A DNA stretch of 30,279 nucleotides. It comes from Pseudomonadota bacterium (GTDB lineage Bacteria > Pseudomonadota > Gammaproteobacteria > Burkholderiales > Burkholderiaceae_C). Each line of letters begins with the position of its first letter. Positions within the stretch are counted from its first letter, which is position 1. The translations under genes and the position numbers were made by a program. Location of the stretch: the NCBI GenBank assembly GCA_023436025.1, contig JAEZKX010000451.1, forward strand, positions 1-30,279. Reading direction: 5' to 3'. Under the pieces are notes generated by a model, which did not search any database, was not told the DNA's origin, and was given only the letters and a program-made list of their open reading frames with translations. Below are positions 28,011 through 30,279 of this stretch, piece after piece.

Positions 28011-28991
28011 TCACTCCAGCCGGATGCCGCCGTTGCGCATGACGGCACTCCACTTGGCGATTTCGTCGGCGACGATGCGCGCGAACTCGGCGGTGCTCGC
28101 CGTGCGCGGCTCCAGCGCCCGTTCCTCCAGCGACTGCGCAACCGCCGGCGTCGCGACGGCGCGTGAGATCTCCACGTTGAGTTTCTGCACCACCGCGGCC
28201 GGCGTCGCGGCCGGGGCGAACACCCCCAGCCACTGGCCGGCCTGGTAGCCGGGCAGGCCCGCCTGCGCCACCGTCGGCACCTCGGACAGGCCGGCCAGAC
28301 GCTTGGTGCCCGTGACCGCCAGCGGCCGCAGCAGCTTGTTGCGGATGTGGTTCATCGAGGACGGCGCGGTGGCGAACATCACCGCCAGCCGGCCACCCAT
28401 CAGGTCGTTGATCGCCGGCGTGCGGTTGTACGGCACGTGCAGCAGCTTGATGCCGGCGGTCTGGCAGAACAACTCGGTGAACAGGTGCGCGGGGCTGCCG
28501 ATCCCCGGCGTGCCATAGGCCAGCTCCCCCGGCTTCGCCTTCGCCGCCGCCACCAGGTCGGCCAGCGACTGCATGGGCGAGGCCGGCGGCACCACCACCA
28601 CCGACTGCGTATCCGCCACCAGCGCCACCGGGGCCAGGTCGCGCTCCAGGACGTAAGGCGTCTTGCGCCCGCCGGCGACGTCGATCGCCAGCGAACTGGT
28701 GCCCATCAGGAGCACGTGGCCGTCGGCCGCGGCGCGCGCGACCTGGTCCGCACCCAGCGTGCCGGCGGCGCCGGGCTCGTTTTCGACGACGCCGGACTGG
28801 CCCAGGTGGCGGCCGATGGCCTCGGCCACCACGCGGCCGCCCGTGTCGACCAGGCCACCCGCGGCCCACGGCACGATGATCCGCACCGGGCGCACGGGGT
28901 AGGCCTGGGCGAAGCTGGCAGGCAGGCCGCCGGCCAGCGTGGCGAACAGGAGGCTGCGGCGGGACAGACCCGGGGGAACCGAGGCGGGCAT
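28011..28991 (-). CDS. TTT-family (Bug) periplasmic substrate-binding protein
   Basis: This 326-residue Bug/TctC-type protein carries a signal peptide (SRRSLLFATLAGGLPASFAQA, cleavage near residue 30; the Arg pair may make it a Tat substrate). The mature N-terminus YPVRPVRIIVPWAAGGLVDT and GTLGADQVARAAADGHVLL are family-typical. No TctA or TctB membrane partners are seen in the window. The start is uncertain: ATGs lie at 29051, 29015 and 28991. The last is preferred because it leaves a normal signal peptide and lies outside the operator-like palindrome at 29014-29029. It is the first gene of the ten-gene cluster. Confidence 0.9.
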   Translation of the reverse strand: MPASVPPGLSRRSLLFATLAGGLPASFAQAYPVRPVRIIVPWAAGGLVDTGGRVVAEAIGRHLGQSGVVENEPGAAGTLGADQVARAAADGHVLLMGTSSLAIDVAGGRKTPYVLERDLAPVALVADTQSVVVVPPASPMQSLADLVAAAKAKPGELAYGTPGIGSPAHLFTELFCQTAGIKLLHVPYNRTPAINDLMGGRLAVMFATAPSSMNHIRNKLLRPLAVTGTKRLAGLSEVPTVAQAGLPGYQAGQWLGVFAPAATPAAVVQKLNVEISRAVATPAVAQSLEERALEPRTASTAEFARIVADEIAKWSAVMRNGGIRLE

Positions 28992-29013
28992 GGGCAAAAG
29001 GTGGCTGACCACC

Positions 29014-29029
29014 ATGTAATCGATTTCAT
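29014..29029. promoter_or_regulatory. LacI-type operator-like palindrome near the start of the sulfatase operon
   Basis: The 16-base ATGTAATC|GATTTCAT has seven of eight positions matched across a central CG, the usual form of LacI/GalR-family operators. A TAGACT -10-like sequence on the - strand (29032-29037) would place a transcription start inside it, fitting repression; no good -35 was found. Confidence 0.65.
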
Positions 29030-29115
29030 GGAGTCTAGTGAGGCGCAACATGCGCGCACCTCAGGTCTTTCCCCAAGGACAAAGGTTTCATTTCTTCGGC
29101 GGTTGCGGTAGATTC

Positions 29116-29131
29116 ATGGAATCGTTTTCAT
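29116..29131. promoter_or_regulatory. Second LacI-type operator-like palindrome, upstream of the regulator gene
   Basis: ATGGAATC|GTTTTCAT has the same CG-centred plan (ATGnAAnCGnTTnCAT) as the first site. Its centre is 102 bases away, close to ten helical turns. It ends 13 bases before the regulator start codon, so autoregulation is likely. Confidence 0.65.
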
Positions 29132-29144
29132 CACGGACGGCTGG

Positions 29145-30179
29145 ATGCACAAGGGAGACGGAGGGCACAGGGCCCGCTCGGGCGCCAAGGACGTCGCCCG
29201 CCTGGCCGGGGTGTCCGCGGCCACGGTGTCGCGGGTGCTGAACAATTCGCAGCAGGTCGATCCCACCACGCGCCAGCGGGTGCTGGACGCCGCCCGCATG
29301 CTGCGCTACGTGCCGCACGGCGCCGCCCGCAGCTTGCGCAGCCAGCGCAGCAAGATGGTCGGGGCGATCGTGCCCTCGTTCGACTACGCCCTCTATGCGC
29401 GCACCACCAGCGCCTTGCAGCAGCGGCTGGACGAAGCCGGCTACGCGCTGGTGCTCGCCGAGCACCACTACGACCTGGCCACCGAAACCCGCATCGCCGG
29501 CCAGCTGATCGAGCACGGCGTCGATGCCTTCGCCCTGGTGGGCCTCGACCACGACCAGGCGCTCTACACCCTGCTGGAGGATTTCGCGCGGCCCTACGTG
29601 CTGACCTGGGGCGTCGATCCGCTGCAGCGCCATCCCAGCATCGGTTTCGACAACCGGGGGGCCACCATGCTGGCGGCCCGCCACCTTCTCGACCTGGGAC
29701 ATCGCCGCATCGGCCTGCTGAGCGCACCCCTGCCTGGCAACGACCGCGCGCGCGCCCGCGGCGAGGGCCTGCGCGCGGCGCTGGCCGAACGTGGCCTTGC
29801 GCTGGACGAGCGCCACGTTGCCCATGCACCGATCTCATTGGCCCAGGCCGAACAGGCCATGCAGCAGCTGCTGGCGCTGCCGGACCGGCCCACGGCCATC
29901 GTCGCCACCAATGACGTCTTCGCGGTGGGGGCGATGCTGGCCTGCCGCAAGGCCGGCATCCGCATCCCCGAGCAGCTGTCCATCACCGGCGTCGACAACA
30001 CCGACCTCGGCGCCACCCAGACGCCCGGGCTGACCAGCGTGGCGACGCCCATCACCGAGATCGGCCGCGCCGCGGCAGAACAGCTGGTGGCGCGCCTGGA
30101 AGGCGGCACCAGTACGCCGTTCCAGACCTTGCCGGTGGAGCTGGTGGTCCGCGGCAGCACCGCCCCGCCGCCGGCCTGA
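29145..30179 (+). CDS. LacI/GalR-family transcriptional regulator
   Basis: The 344-residue repressor-type protein has an N-terminal helix-turn-helix (AKDVARLAGVSAATVSRVLNN, about residues 14-34) and the hinge helix GAARSLRSQRSK. The C-terminal periplasmic-binding-like domain carries GHRRIGLLSAP, AIVATNDVFAVGAM and SITGVDNTD. About 13 residues precede the helix-turn-helix, longer than usual. It is transcribed divergently from the ten-gene cluster, with two CG-centred operator-like sites in between, and is probably its specific regulator. LacI control suggests induction by a carbon compound rather than by sulfur starvation. Confidence 0.95.
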   Translation: MHKGDGGHRARSGAKDVARLAGVSAATVSRVLNNSQQVDPTTRQRVLDAARMLRYVPHGAARSLRSQRSKMVGAIVPSFDYALYARTTSALQQRLDEAGYALVLAEHHYDLATETRIAGQLIEHGVDAFALVGLDHDQALYTLLEDFARPYVLTWGVDPLQRHPSIGFDNRGATMLAARHLLDLGHRRIGLLSAPLPGNDRARARGEGLRAALAERGLALDERHVAHAPISLAQAEQAMQQLLALPDRPTAIVATNDVFAVGAMLACRKAGIRIPEQLSITGVDNTDLGATQTPGLTSVATPITEIGRAAAEQLVARLEGGTSTPFQTLPVELVVRGSTAPPPA

Positions 30180-30224
30180 AGCGCAGCCACGGCCGGGCCC
30201 GGCGCGGCCGCTAGACTGCGCGCC

Positions 30225-30279
30225 ATGCCGATCGCTCCCGCTTCATCATCGCGCCGCCGCGTGCTGCGCGCCCTGGGCG
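30225..30279 (+). CDS. Start of a gene cut by the window end, possible Tat-exported protein
   Basis: An ATG opens a frame of 18 codons to the window end: MPIAPASSSRRRVLRALG. The SRRRVLRAL segment resembles the start of a twin-arginine signal peptide. CTAGACT lies about 12 bases upstream, similar to the TAGACT before the divergent operon. Too short to identify. Confidence 0.4.
   Translation, partial: MPIAPASSSRRRVLRALG

Noticed and set aside
26437..28869. 810-residue version of the choline-sulfatase-like protein
   Set aside because: The extra N-terminus is an out-of-frame reading of the TTT binding-protein gene; family N-terminus and ribosome-binding site fit the ATG at 28008.

Overview
The window comes from a high-GC, aerobic betaproteobacterium, most likely Burkholderiales and probably Comamonadaceae-like. 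The reasons are the fused spc-alpha ribosomal operon with infA between secY and rpmJ, zinc-free S14, a Bug-type (TTT) binding protein, and r-protein N-termini typical of that group. This placement is inferred from recognised protein features; no search was run.

Layout. (1) 1-3471: selD (selenophosphate synthase, + strand) converges on katG (catalase-peroxidase, - strand), with a strong GC hairpin between them. (2) 3472-7280: an accessory-looking patch. It holds a frameshifted remnant of a PAS sensory domain, an initiator tRNA-fMet with its own -10 box and terminator, a small Cys-containing hypothetical protein with a 9-bp tandem repeat, and an unusual 754-residue signalling protein. That protein reads PAS-PAS-DHp-receiver-degenerate Hpt-Cys-rich (DUF326/Csp-like) and lacks a histidine-kinase ATPase domain. 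(3) 7305-16258: an 18-gene ribosomal operon on the - strand, from rplN to rplQ. It is driven by a near-consensus promoter at 16403-16430 and ends in a terminator at 7256-7280. A 109-bp MITE-like inverted repeat sits between rpoA and rplQ. (4) 16495-28991: ten tightly packed genes on the - strand, in transcription order TTT binding protein, choline-sulfatase-like sulfatase, ABC binding protein, two permeases, ABC ATPase, arylsulfatase-like sulfatase, formylglycine-generating enzyme (FGE), glpK, glpD. A divergent LacI-family regulator (29145-30179) and two 16-bp CG-centred operator-like palindromes lie at its head. (5) 30225-end: start of a further gene, cut by the window.

The most interesting system is the ten-gene cluster. 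Both sulfatases lack signal peptides and carry the C-x-P-x-R motif that FGE converts to formylglycine, and the cluster carries its own FGE. The simplest reading is that an organosulfate is imported intact by the ABC transporter, desulfated in the cytoplasm, and that a glycerol product is phosphorylated by GlpK and oxidised by GlpD to dihydroxyacetone phosphate. The substrate (for example a glyceryl sulfate or a sulfated glycerol conjugate) is inference. Gene packing, the C-x-P-x-R motifs and the FGE cysteine pair are seen directly.

Many start codons in this cluster and in the ribosomal operon are GTG or TTG, and several stops overlap the next start (ATGA, GTGA, TTGA). Starts given here were chosen from ribosome-binding sites, overlaps and family N-termini, and are often shorter than the longest open frame.
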